Positions 7,929-21,100 of a stretch of DNA of 64,000 nucleotides are shown here, piece after piece (the stretch's first letter is position 1; every line of letters starts with the position of its first letter). The stretch covers positions 63,128,142 through 63,192,141 of the forward strand of contig CM055099.1 of the NCBI GenBank assembly GCA_029204225.1, given 5' to 3'. The translations under genes and the position numbers were made by a program. Source of the DNA: Diphasiastrum complanatum (Eukaryota; Streptophyta; Lycopodiopsida; Lycopodiales; Lycopodiaceae). Under the pieces are notes generated by a model, which had not been told where the DNA came from, did not search any database, and saw nothing but the letters and a program-made list of their open reading frames with translations.

Positions 7929-10900
7929 ATGGCGATGATGAGGAGTGTTGTATTTTGCATTGTGGTGTTGATCGCTGCTCAGCTGCCCTTAGCCAAATTG
8001 GAGGATGCAGGAGGCGATCCCAAATCGGCAACCCCGGAAGAAGTAACTGTGGCAGCAGATGAAGCAGCAGCAGCGCCAAAGGAGAGCTTCGTGGTGGTTT
8101 TAGACGCATCTAATTTTACGCAGTTCATCAAGGAGCACGCCTTCATCGTTGTGGAGTTCTATGCGCCATGGAAAGTTCACTTTCTTCTTGTTCTTGCTTC
8201 TTCTTTACTGCATCTGTTTATGTTGTTGAACCATGAATTGGCAGTTGCATGTCACTGAAATATTCAGCTTGAAGACACAGCTATGGACGCATGATAGGAG
8301 TTGATATTAGTTTCTATTGCCGAATTTCTTTGTCTTCATTAGTCCACTGATTTATCTAAGATCTTCTGAATGACGTAGACTTCGCGTAATTAGTCGAGTT
8401 TAGCTGGAAAATTGTGTGTCTAATAGTATCTGAGCTTCTTCGAAGAAAAGTGTTTGCACTGCGTAAGATCGATCATCGTTGTATTGAACATTGTGCTCAT
8501 GCATATAACTTCCAGCGTATGATCGATCATTGATGTAGTAGAGATTGCACTCACACATGTATTTTCTTTAGTTACGACGTCGATTCTTGAATTGTGACGT
8601 CCATTTTACATTAAGAATCGTGCTTTTCTGGCTCTTTGAAGTCTGATTTTCGGCTGCCTAGATCTGTTCTGAGTGCAACCATCAGCAAACTGCTTGATTT
8701 TTGAAGGGAAAGTTAACCTACTCTCTCTCTTTTTGGTCAGTTCTGCACTTCTACAAGGCAGTATTCCGACGAAGGGGTATTCAGTGCAATATGATATGGC
8801 GTCTAGATTCCAGGCATTGTACTTGACTATTGCAGGAATAAGCCACTGAAGATTTTTCTGTGTTTCCTACACCTTTTTCAATTCAGCTCATCAGGTCTCT
8901 GAATGTTGTCCTATCACCTGCCTTTTGATTAAGTATAGTAGAAATCGAGCCAGGCTTCGGGATTGCATTTTAATTTTTTGATGTTTTTTTAGAGAGTGCT
9001 GCGTAACATCTTGCTGATGCGGCACCTTCTATTAAGACAAGAAGAAAAGGCCTTAGTACTCTTCCAAATGTTGGGAGCTACGTTTCGTTTCTTCACAAGA
9101 AAAATAAATCAAAATGCTATTATGCAGAGGGTAATCGATTGGGCTTAACATCTTTCGCCCATGAACCTGACAAGACCTGTACAGTGATCCGGCTAGAGAG
9201 GAACCGGCAAATCCCAGCTGGTTTTGTGACAATAATAGTTTGGATGGAATTTATTTTTGGACCTTCCTAGTGCTGACATCAGCAACATGCTCTATGTCAG
9301 TAACCTCTTGGTGATGATGACGAAATCCAATTCCATTTAAACTACTCCTATAAATTTGCTGAATCTCAGTACTATTATGAGGGGGGGAGGTCGCCTTCCA
9401 AGGCCGTTTCGTCGAGGGCGATAGCCTGAGGCATAATGCCCTTTCCCACGGTGGAATGGCCGAGGAGGTGACCTTCCGCGGTGTGAAAACGTTTTTTACT
9501 CTCTTTTTTTCGTCTTTTTTTTTTGTTGTAAATTTTTTTACATGCACCTTTTGGATGCCGGAAGGTGCATGTAAAAGAATTTAGAAAAAAAAAAAGAGGG
9601 AGGCGCACAGATGCCGAGCAGGGAGGCGCCTCCCTTTTCTTTGTAAAAAAGGAAAAAATGATTTTACGTCATGAGAAGTTTTTGGTGATCTTGCATGACT
9701 TACCATTATCAAGTTCTTTTCTCTAGACCTTACTATATGGGATTATAGGCACTCTATTACGTTGTGGGATCAAAGAATCAAAAGGGTGTTCTCACAAACT
9801 AATTGCCGTACATAATAAGCAATCAAGAATGTGTCTTATGTGTGAGCTTTATATAATGTTTAAAATACATCTGATAAAAGCTAATAGTACTACTACTGCT
9901 AGCTTGTGTGTGACCTTTATATAATGTTTAAAATACGTTTGATAAAAGCTAATAGTACTACTACTTGAAGCACATGCCACAAAGAAGAGGTAAACAACTC
10001 ATGTGAAGTGAGGGATAAAATTCTGACATTTGCACATAGCTAAATTTCTCCCTCATGTGGCTGAAATAAGATTAGCTCTTTTAATTTATGCATAATAGAA
10101 TAGCTTCACAATCCTTGGTAACATGCATAGTTGCATCAAGATTCTAGAAACGCAGTCAGAAACGCTTTTCTGAACCACATTTCTAATTTTGGCCAGCGTT
10201 TCTCATTAACGTTTTTTATTTTTTTGATTTTTGTGGGCAATATGATATCAAATTAAAGCTCTAATCAAGGGAATTTATGTAGGTTGCTGAGTGTTTCGGT
10301 TACAATGTGGTCTAGTTTAGATGCATTAATCCCTTTTGGATTTTGTCAATCCCTATGAATTTTTAAAGATCAATTTCTATTTTTTTCCAGCATTTTTGGA
10401 TTTAGAAACGCGTTTTTGGGAACGTTTTTGCTCAGAAACGCGTTTCTGGGCAACTATGGCTAACATGTAATTTCCTAAGCTAAATGCCTAACGGAAGAAA
10501 CCCCAAATTTAAAGAAGTTCTTTTCTTTGGTGCAATCTCACCCCATGGTTGAGAAAGTGTATGAACGCTTGCAAATTCGGGTGTGTGAGAGAGTAGACAT
10601 ATGTTTGTGTATGCAACCTACACCTTCTGTAAGAATATCATTCCTTTCCATCAGGCATGTCAATAAGAGTTTCCTATCGTGTTAAAGAGGCGGTGATCGT
10701 GTTCAAGATACAACACCTTATAGATCAGGACAAATTGCCACCACTTCGAATATGTCAGCATCTACCTCTTCAAATGCAACAACATAGCTGTTTTTGGATC
10801 TGATGAAAAGCAACATCAATTACAAATGGAACAATTGAAAACACTGTTTGATCGAAAGCTAAAAGCATTACAAACGCCAATCACTAGTCAAAACTGTACA

Positions 10901-13900
10901 ACTAATGAATGTTAGACGTTGAAGCAAAAATTGGAAAACAGATATTGCCATTTGTGTAATGCTTCATCTCATGAGACTGCTATTGTCCATTTAATCCACA
11001 AGGTATCCAACGGAGAAGAGCTTTGTTTGGATATCATCAGGGAGCTCCTCCTAATCCAGCAATAAGATAGAAGTGGCCCCACAAAGATTGGCAATAGTAG
11101 TGCCTCCAAGAAATGAAGGAGCCCAAGTAAATTTGGTGTCAATGGGATGCAGGTCTTGAATGGGCCGTAGGTGCATGCGACACTTTGGGCAGTACCAATC
11201 AAATGCCTCTCCAGTTGGTTTATGGGCAGCCAGTTGGTTTATGGGCAGGATGTGGTGATGCCAATTGAGTTTCTAGTACCATCCGTATGGATCGCTGCAA
11301 TAGATGATCGGATGACGCAAAGTCACTATAGTTGCGACATGAAGCTTTACATAAGTTGTGCGAAACAAAAATGTTGGTAGTTCATGCCTTAGCTATGGAG
11401 AAGGCACAACATAAGGCTTAGCATGATCGATGATTGCATATGAAAGATCTAAAACTGGAGATCTTGTGCTCGTGTATTGAACCAAATTGATTACAGGGAA
11501 ATTGAAGTTTGTCGGAGAAGGTCCTTATCGCGTAAAAGACATCTTGTCACATGGAGTAGTCGTATAGAACATTTGGATGGAACACCCTTTGCAACTCCAA
11601 CTAACACCAGTCAATTACGGAAGTATTGGCCGTCTCAAGGTCCTTCTTTGTGCCATATATATTTATTATTTCTTTTATTTTATTGCTTTCTTGTCTTCAT
11701 TATTTATTTATATATTTATTGGAAAAAGCAAAGGAAAATAATGAAAAAGAAAATGCAAAACCATACCAAGAAAAGTTTAAAAAGGTTCATTTTTCAAAAC
11801 ATATCAAAATTAGAGTAAGAAGGGGCTAAAAATCACTGAAATGGATATTTATTCTACTAAATAGTACTACCCACCTTCACAGGAGTTATCATGAGTTTGA
11901 AACAAAATATTTTGTCCTTGGGCTTTACAAAGGTTATCATTAGAAGACTTGAAAATCACCTTTGTGAGGGCTCAACACTATGTCCAAACCTTTGCAAGCT
12001 ATCTAAGCCTCGACTTCTTCAAGTTCCTTAGATTTTGATCTTAAGGAACGCTTGTTTAGAGGGCTGTCCCTCAAAACCACAACATTATGGTGCTCCCTAT
12101 CAAAGAGAAAGATGGTGCTCCCTATCAAAGAGAAAGTGGTTGAATGGCTTTAATTGGCTGAACCTTAACTGAAAGATCCATTCCATCATTTTCTCAAATG
12201 TAATAAATCTAGATTTAGTCTTTCTAGCATTCGACATTTGGGATTAGACAAAACTCCGATTCTTTATCGAGTATGTTATGCATAACGTGCATGTTTCCAC
12301 TGTAGAACTGGTAGCAATAGGGCTAGACATAGGGGATAGATTATCTCCTTCTCATAGGCATGCCATCTCAGCCATTGCACCTTTCATTGACCTCACCATA
12401 GCACGAGTTCAAAGTTCAAACCAATGATGATTATCTAATAGAGGCTCTTCATGGTACTATTATTAGAATCATTGCTCACCTTCTGAACTAGTTCCTTGCG
12501 ATTGGCAACTGAGAGAAAACAGCAACAAGAGCAATGGAGAGCAATGCTTAGCCAAACTGCAAAAAATGGAATACACAATGAGCATCTAAGTACTCTACCT
12601 GGATATGACCAAATGCCACCAAACCCTAAGGTTAACAACTTACTAAATGTAGGGCACCCCCAAAAGTCAAGATAGGGCCCCTAAACAAAATTAGACCCCT
12701 AAGGACCCACGAGTCAGTACATGACCAAAATTGGGTCCAACTGAACTTAAGACAAACTTAAGATGGCCTAAATAACTAAATACCCATGGTTACACAAATC
12801 TCGACCTTTTGGGTCAAAGTAACCTATGGATTAACTTTAGCATAGTCATTTGTTTCTAACACCCTCCTTAAATGACAATGCAAAAACTGAAATCTTTACT
12901 ATGTAACAAAACCAACACGTGGTATCAAATTTAAAGCTTTGCATAAAGCTTCAAATCTGACTCCAGGCAACGCCTTAGTGAAGAGGTCCGCAATATTATC
13001 CTCTGTAGGACAATATTCAAGTAAAATGTCGCCATCATGATGTCTCTCCCGAACATAGTGATAATGGATCTCGGTGTGCTTCGTCCTCGCATGAAAAACA
13101 GGATTCCGTGCAATGGCAATAGCACTTTGACTATCACTCAAGATAAGAGTGGCTGAGGGCTCGCCAAATTTCATGTCAACAAGTAGTCTTCTCAGCCATA
13201 AACACTCTGTTGCGGCTGAAAATATCGCTCTATATTCTGCCTCACTAGAAGAAGTAGCAACAGTGGGCTACTTTTTACTTGACCACGAAATTGCAGAATT
13301 TCCATAGAGAAAGCAATGTCCACTTGTAGAGCGTCTAGTGTCTTGATCTCCACTCCAATCCGAGTCACTAAAACCGACCAAACATGCATCATCACAAGCA
13401 GGAAAAACCAGTCCATGACTACTTGTTCCTTGAAGATATGGAAAGATCCTCTTCAACGCTTTCCAATGTGATGTCATCGGGGCATGCATGAATTGACTCA
13501 TGAGTGAGACACTATAAAAAATGTCCGGTCTTGAATTACATAGGTAATTGAGACAGCCAATAGCTTGACAATATAAAGTAGTATCAAATGGTTCACCATC
13601 ACCTTGACTACTTAATTTCAGGCTTGTCTCAATAGGTGTAGCAACCGGCTTGCAATCTTCCATCTTGAACCGCTTTAAAATCTGCCCAATGTAGCGTTCT
13701 TGAGAGATGAAAATTCCAGCCCCTTCTTGTACAAATTCAAGAACAAGATAAAAGTGCAATAGGCCTAAATCTGAGGTTTCAAAAACCTGGAAAAACTTCA
13801 ACATTCACACTATGTGGGCTGTCCCCCTTCAAGATGTGAGTTGGGGCCACATCTAATGAATTCTTTTCATCAAAATGCACATCACGACTAACAATAATCT

Positions 13901-15081
13901 TGTTAGTGCTCAAATTGAACAGGCTATAGCCTTTGCTTTCACTACTATAGCCAACAAAAATGCATTTAACTCCTTCATCCTCAAGCTTTGTACGAAGTTT
14001 ATTTGGAACAAAAGCATAAGCCATACAACCAAAATTGCAAAAGTGAGAGATTGTAGGCTTCTTTCCATACCAAACTTCACAAGGAGTTAATACTTTCAAT
14101 GCTTTAGTAGGATAGCGATTGCTTATGTATGCTGCCATTATAACCACTTCAGCCCAAAACTTGTGAGGAAGTCCCTTTGCTTTGAGCATGCAACGGGCCA
14201 TCTCCATAAGTGATTCTTTCGCTCAGCAACACGATTTTGTTGAGGCGTATAGGGAGTTGTCATTTGATGTAGAATTCCCTTTTCTCGAAAAAATGCACCG
14301 AACGTATTCTTAACGTATTCCCCTCCTCGATCAGTGCGTAGGGTCTTCAAAGAATGCCCAAACTGATTTTCCACCATTGCTAGAAAATCTTTGAAACGTT
14401 GAAAAACTTCCGATTTAGCCTTCATAGAATAGATCCATGTAAAACGGGAAAAGTCATCAATAAAAGTCACAAAATAGATGCACTTTCCAATGGATTCGGT
14501 CCTCATTGGACCACAAACATCACTATGAACCAAATCAAATCCATCAATTGGAAAAGGTTTCCTTTGAAACTTTCCAAGTATGCACCCCTCGCATACATGC
14601 TCTTCCAGCTGCTCAATAGTAGGAATGTCTTCTACCATATAGCTTCTTCAAACTTGCAAAGTTGAGATGCCCAAACCTTGCGTGCTACAATTCAACCAAC
14701 TCCAATGATTGTGATGTAGGAGCAACAAGACATGTAGAGGGAATTCGTCGCTCATAGGTATCCATAATGAATAAGCCAGCATGCATTGTTCCCGAAACAA
14801 TAATCAAGAGTGATCTTTTAGGATCCTTGACAAGACACTTATCTTTCTTGAACTCAACAACTAGTCCTTGCTTCAACATAGTTGAAACCGAAAGAAGATT
14901 CTTCTTGATTCCTGTAACATAAAGCACATTCTTAATGTACTTTTCTTCACCATTAGGCAAAATGATGGCTACAAGTCCAATTCCATGAATAGAATAAGAT
15001 GCATCATCCGTTTTCACTCCGCTATCCACACCTCCTACCACATCTCTTGTAGGAGTCGGTTCACCAAATATAGCTTATTTC

Positions 15082-15130
<49 letters not shown>

Positions 15131-18100
15131 CTTGATCATGGAGAATCAGGGCTCTTGTGATCATGGATAATTATGGTTAATGGATGCTAGGGTTAGATTG
15201 TCATCATAAGGTTGCTTAACAATTTGTGAATAAGCTTTGCTCTCATGGGATCAAACTATCGCATGACATAAATACTTCAAAAAATTTCGAGAGAGAGAGA
15301 GAGAAGCTTGATCATGGAGAATCAGGGCTCTTGTGATCATGGATAATTATGGTTAATGGATGCTAGGGTTAGATTGTCATCATAAGGTTGCTTAACAATT
15401 TGTGAATAAGCTTTGCTCTCATGGGATCAAACTATCGCATGACATAAATACTTCAAAAAATTTCGACCATCGAGTCCCCCATGAAAAGCCTTGCATTTTG
15501 AATCCCTTATTGCAAAACAACAAAAGCATTGGTGGGGTACACCATGCACCATGTAAATAGTGTGGAATAGACAAGAGAATAAGTTTCAGGTCCCGCACCC
15601 TACGTGTGTAATTCCAACCTGATGAGCGTGCCCATTATTTCATTTATTAGTTAGAAATAAGAGCACTTTTAAGTCTCTCATTTTGTTAGGATTTTGATTT
15701 GTGGATGGATTAGAGTTAATGCTCTGTTAGTCGTTAGGTTTCATTTGAAAGCTTGCATAACATCCTGTGAATAGGCATTCCTCTCTTGGTAATGAATTAC
15801 CACATCAAAAGAAAGGAGAACTTTACGTTGCTATCCTATTTGCACTGCCATTTGTGCGGATCTTGAAAATAAGGTTTGAAGGTAGATGAGGAAACCAACT
15901 AAAAAAGTAGTCAACTATGGGTAGAGGTAATAAGAGTGAAGAGAGGTGTAGATTGGTTAGAGAGAGAAGCTAGGTTCTAGTAAACAGTCCTAGAGAGAGA
16001 ATCTATGATCTTATTCAGAGAGTGGCTAGAGAGAGGATTATGAGAGTATGTGATGAAGGAGAATTAGGAAGATAAGGGGAAGAGCGGGAGGTGGTAGAAA
16101 GGAATTATAGTAGGCCAAGTTGAGAGAGAATAAAATAGGAGAGACCATGTAGAAAGAGAAACACGCTAAATAAAAAGATTTTATAAAGAATAAGAGGTAT
16201 CTAAAGCATCCACGGTCGCCATCAAGTGATGATGGAAGATTCCCAACTTCAAGCCACTTCTCTGACTTGCCACAACCTAGAATGAGTGGGGAGGAGGGTG
16301 CCCATTACCTATATATACTTGGTGAAGGTGGAGGTTGGGACTCGAGAGTATGCATGGAATGAGCGTAATTCATTGCATGACTTAAGTGGAATTATGTAGT
16401 TATGAGTTTGTAGTGTCATATATAGAAAGGAAATTATTTTAGGGACTCAAAACTATTCTTTGCAGGATGCCGCTAGTTAATATGGTCATGATTAATTAGG
16501 AGAATGCATAAAGTTTATAGTTGCATCGGAAGTTTCAGAATGTGTTTCTTATATGAGTGTTAGGATTTTCTTGGAACACCAAAAACAATTCAAAATTATA
16601 AACCTTTCCTTGAAATTCAGAAGAACCATCACATTTAGCTAGACTAGTAAGGATAATAGCAAAATACGACAAATACTTTCCTTGGAGTAAGTATAGTTTG
16701 CTTATAGTTAGTACCTATTCTGTCAAGCTAACCATAGCATGGTAATCAAGAAAGTATAGGATGCAACAACACATCAGAAATGAAAAGGTGTGGCACATGA
16801 AGGAAATAAACTAGAAAGGTCGTGAATTTCATCATCGTCTAGAGTTTGGTAAAGGTTTTCTAGTGAGTTTTGTACCAGGTTCAGAATATCCTTTCAATGG
16901 TTAAGTTGAGGACTAAAGAGCAAAACAAGTGCTCACGTGGTTTTCTAAGTTTAAGAGGTCTTTACAATTTTCCGTTTTTATGCCTTAAGACCATAGGTCC
17001 AAGGAACGGTACAGAACCATTCCTGGGAACCGTTTTGTACCGATCCTAAGGTACCTTAGAAATGGTTCCTATAAAAAGAATTCTTTTTAATCTGAAAATA
17101 ACTTTGGTTTGGGATTCCTGAAACAGGTTTTTGGGCATAGAAAAAGAGTTTGTTCTTGTTCCTATTAGGGCTCCTAAATTAGAGATGCTCTTAGAAACAG
17201 GAACAAGAACAAAAATAGGAACGAAACTTAGGAATAGGATTAGGAACATGAGCTTAGGAAGGCCTAGCAACTTAGGTTCAATAGGAACAGGAACAAGAAT
17301 AGCCCTTAATTAAAAAGAACAAGTATAGGAACTCTGAACACTTTTTCTATGCATGAACTTGAGAACTGTTAGAGGTATTTGTTGGACATAAATAAGGTAT
17401 GAGGTTAGGAAGGGATATTAGTTGATTTATGAGCCATCTTGACCTTGTAAATGTTCACACAAAATGTGCAACAGGACTTGCTGAGTATTTCGAGGGGTAG
17501 ATACAGAACCTGTTTCAAGTGTCTAACAGGACACTGTTGTAAAAAAGATTGTAAAGGCCTCTTGATACCATGAGTGTATAACCACCCCTTCCTATAAAAA
17601 AATTGCTGCCAGGTTGCCAAAATCCAAACCTTGTGAAGAATCGTTGTCAAAAATTAATGGTACGAAATGGCCAATGATCTGGTCAATCACTGGAGGAGAA
17701 GAGGAGATCTGTGTAGTGGGCTGATAGAAGATCCTCCAAAAACTCAGTTGTGAAAAAGAATGCAACCAATCAGTAGATCACTTTCATTGAAGAAATTGTT
17801 CATGTCAAATAGTAATGGCTTTCAAAAGACCAATCGCTGCTGACATAACCACATACAAAGTGGATCAATGAAGAGATCCCTGCTGCCAATCGAGTGTCAA
17901 TACAAGAAAAACAAGTTGGTTGTGATGGTGAAAAATCCCTCCTCTTTGCCTGAGAAAGTGCTTTAGTTATGAACGCAACTCACAGATATGGCATCACATA
18001 AGCTCAATAAGACAACAATAGATATCAAAAAGTCAACAGTAACTAAGATAATTGAATGAGCATCAATTACAATCTGTAGCAGTATATTCCTACAAGAACT

Positions 18101-21100
18101 GCAGATGACTCATCAATAATGAATTCTAGAATAAATGCAAATGTACTATCATCGTAATAGCACTGCTCTATTTATATTACTTTGGAGGACCCTAATGGAA
18201 CCTTATTAGGAACTATCAATCACAGAGGGACTGGGCCTAAATCACGAAGCAACCAGCCTGCAAATCCCTGCCTGCAAATACTCTAGAAAGCTGTAAAATC
18301 ATACACAAAATGGGGCCCTTAGGTAGTCAATTGGACCAAGTACTAAAAAGTGACAATGTCTTGGGGGCAATAGAGCATTTTGGAATAATAGTTTGTGCAG
18401 TGTATATTGTCCATAGCTTCTATGAGACGTTGACAGATCAATCCTTTGTTTAAGAAACCATCCCGAAAACATCCAACCTGACATGTATTGTAACTAGTGA
18501 GTGTTATCAAAGCAATAGAAGTTGATGTAAGTGAATTTTGACCTTGTTTTCATTGGTCCAATAAGGTCATTGTCATATATTTTACCTGCATTCATTGAGA
18601 GAACATTACTAAGTGTAAAGAGCAACTGAACTATTGGACAAAAATCAACATACAGTCATAGTTATTGTTAAAGGATATAAATTGCAAAGCTTAAGAGCTC
18701 ATGTGCAGCCAAGAATCAATGTTTTATGGTTATATGTTTCCCACCAGCATGCATACTACCGATGGTTTAAGTGATAACACAGTTCCTTATATTAGGTATT
18801 GATTTGTTGAAATTTTGTGCTGTTTTACTCGAAACAGGTGTGGGCATTGTAAACGCTTGGCTCCAGAGGTACTTATCATAGTTCTTTTCTTGTGTTACCA
18901 TAACCTCTTTTGTCAATCAAGTGATTCTACTAGTCAATACTGATTATTTGTGCAGATTATCCAGGAAAACTTTTATGTGTATTAATCATAACTCATGCAT
19001 ATGCAGTATGAGAAAGCAGCTGAGGAACTAAAAAGCAATGATCCCCCAATTATATTGGCAAAGGTGGATGCTGATGAAGAGACAAACAAGCCACTTGCAG
19101 CAGAGTATGGTGTTTCAGGTTTTCCTACTTTGAAAATTATAGAAAACAAAGGTGAAAATGTGCGAGACTACAAGGGTCCACGTGAGGCTGCAGGAATTGT
19201 GGCCTTTCTAAAAAAGCAAACTGGACCTGCCTCTGAAGAGCTTACATCAGTTGATCAAGTTGCTAGCCTTCTTGAAGAGAATGATGTGGTCATAGTATGT
19301 ACCAGCAGTATTCAAATCTCCTAAGGCACTTCAAATTTTATGCTGAGTATCTAGCTGGTTTTGAAAGTTTAGAATATCGCTAGGTAGTCTCTCTTCTTGT
19401 TGTGTCTTTAAAAATTGCTTCTGATTTAGAGCCATTTGGCTGTGTTGATACATTGTGAAGTATTGGACCACCTATTCCTTGAGTTGCAGATGCAACTAAA
19501 ATTTCTGTAAACTTGACCACCATCACTGAAGTTGACAACCATCACAGGTCTTCACCTTTAGTACTTCTGTTATCTGCACAAGGCCGTTCGCTAGGGGAAC
19601 TCTTTTCCCTTAACATTCGGATGGCCTTGACCTTAATTATAGATCTGAATTCTTACATGTTTCAATTTTAAATTTTGCATGCTGCTTAAAAGTTAAAATG
19701 CAGGGGGTCTTGCTACAGTTTCTGTGAGTGGTACATGAAGTTTTTGCTTGGGTTTTAAACTTCACAAAAGTTTGATCTCATACAAATATATTAAATTCGT
19801 GAAGTATACTCAAACACATTTCCAATTGTTTGTACCTGTAGTACTACTGCAAATATTTCATATGGCATAGCAGCATTGCCATAGATGGGCTTTAAGCTTG
19901 AATTGCTCGTAGTACTGCTGTGATAGCTGGATTGACCCTCAAACTTTTCACTTAACTGTCTTAAGATCATATTTCCCAGAGTTCTACGGGTTCTTATGTG
20001 GTGAAATACCCTATGATATATTGTTGTAATATTCTGTCCATAGGGAAAACAAGGTTGCCATTTGGGACACCCTCCTCGACACTAGGTTCCTGCAGTATGC
20101 GAGTGACAAAATTGTTTTGTCAATCTGTGGACTTTCTCCATTTGGGAGAGTTGCTGTTTAACCATAGATCCTTGCAGCCTGCAGCCTGGCGATGTGGCAA
20201 AATTTTATCTTGCCAGGCTGTTTTCTTCCTAAAAATCTTAATCTCTTTTTACCCCTTGTTTTTTGACGTTGAGTTTGCATCATTTCTTGACATAGTGCTA
20301 TTTTTGTGACATTTAACATTCAGTAATAGAGCAATTCCTGTGCAGGTTGGTGTGTTTGAACATTATGAAAGTGAGGAATTTTTTAACTTCACGAAAGCTG
20401 CTGAACCTTTGAGGTCTGATTATGCATTTGTGCATACGTCAGATGTATCTCTCCTTCCCATTAAAATTGTCACCCTTGTGGGACCTGCAGTTCGCCTATT
20501 CAAAACATTTGACGAAGGCTTCAACGACATCAAGGTATCAAATTTGTTTTGTCCGCCGATAATGATGGTCACACAAGACAAGTTTGCGGATTAAGAGTAT
20601 AGCCTTGTGTGTCACTTTGTTATAATTTCTGCAGGACTTTTCTGTGGAGGCATTGACAGAGTTCTATAATGAGGCTAGTTTCCGACTAGTGACAGAGTTG
20701 AACCTTGAATCTGCAAAGGCGGCTCAACTTGATAAATTTTTTAATAGTCCAGAGTCAAAGGTAATATACATGACAATTCACCAATCTTGCTAGTGAAAGA
20801 TGAATACCATGACATGATAGAGTGCAGACACCCTAAAGTTTAGGCTGTAGCATGTAATTGACATTATGGTTGATGTTTATCGACAGGTTTTTCTTTTTGC
20901 AAACTTGAGTGATAGTGATGCCAATGAGTATAAAGAAGCATTCAAAAAGCTTGCAAATTTTGGAAAGGGGAAGGGACTTAGGTTTATGATTGCAAATGCA
21001 GAGGATGTTGAGAATGCTTTACAGGTAATATTTGTATCATATCGTGCTTGAGAGCATTTTGCCATTGCTGGCTATGAAGTCCACTATTTTTGGTGCTTAC

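Larger units (their letters stand above)
8171..18837 (+). other. PDI intron 1, 10,667 bp, with a GA 5' splice site and nested transposons
   Basis: The reading frame requires the exon to end at CCATG (8170), so the intron begins GAAAGT and ends ACAG. GAAAGT differs from the consensus GTAAGT by one base. Using the nearest GT (8175) adds four bases and leads to a stop within five codons of exon 2. The intron contains a MITE, Ty3 gag and integrase relics, a minus-strand copia element, an old LTR and several tandem duplications. The stretches 8180-9370, 12,140-12,430 and 15,800-18,830 hold nothing else I can assign. Confidence 0.8.

Noticed and set aside
7837-8109. Antisense and alternate frames over PDI exon 1 and the GA leader
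   Set aside because: They are shadows of the PDI exon and of a simple repeat.
15085-15127. GA run as a promoter element of a nearby gene
   Set aside because: It lies deep in PDI intron 1 next to transposon relics, with no gene start after it.
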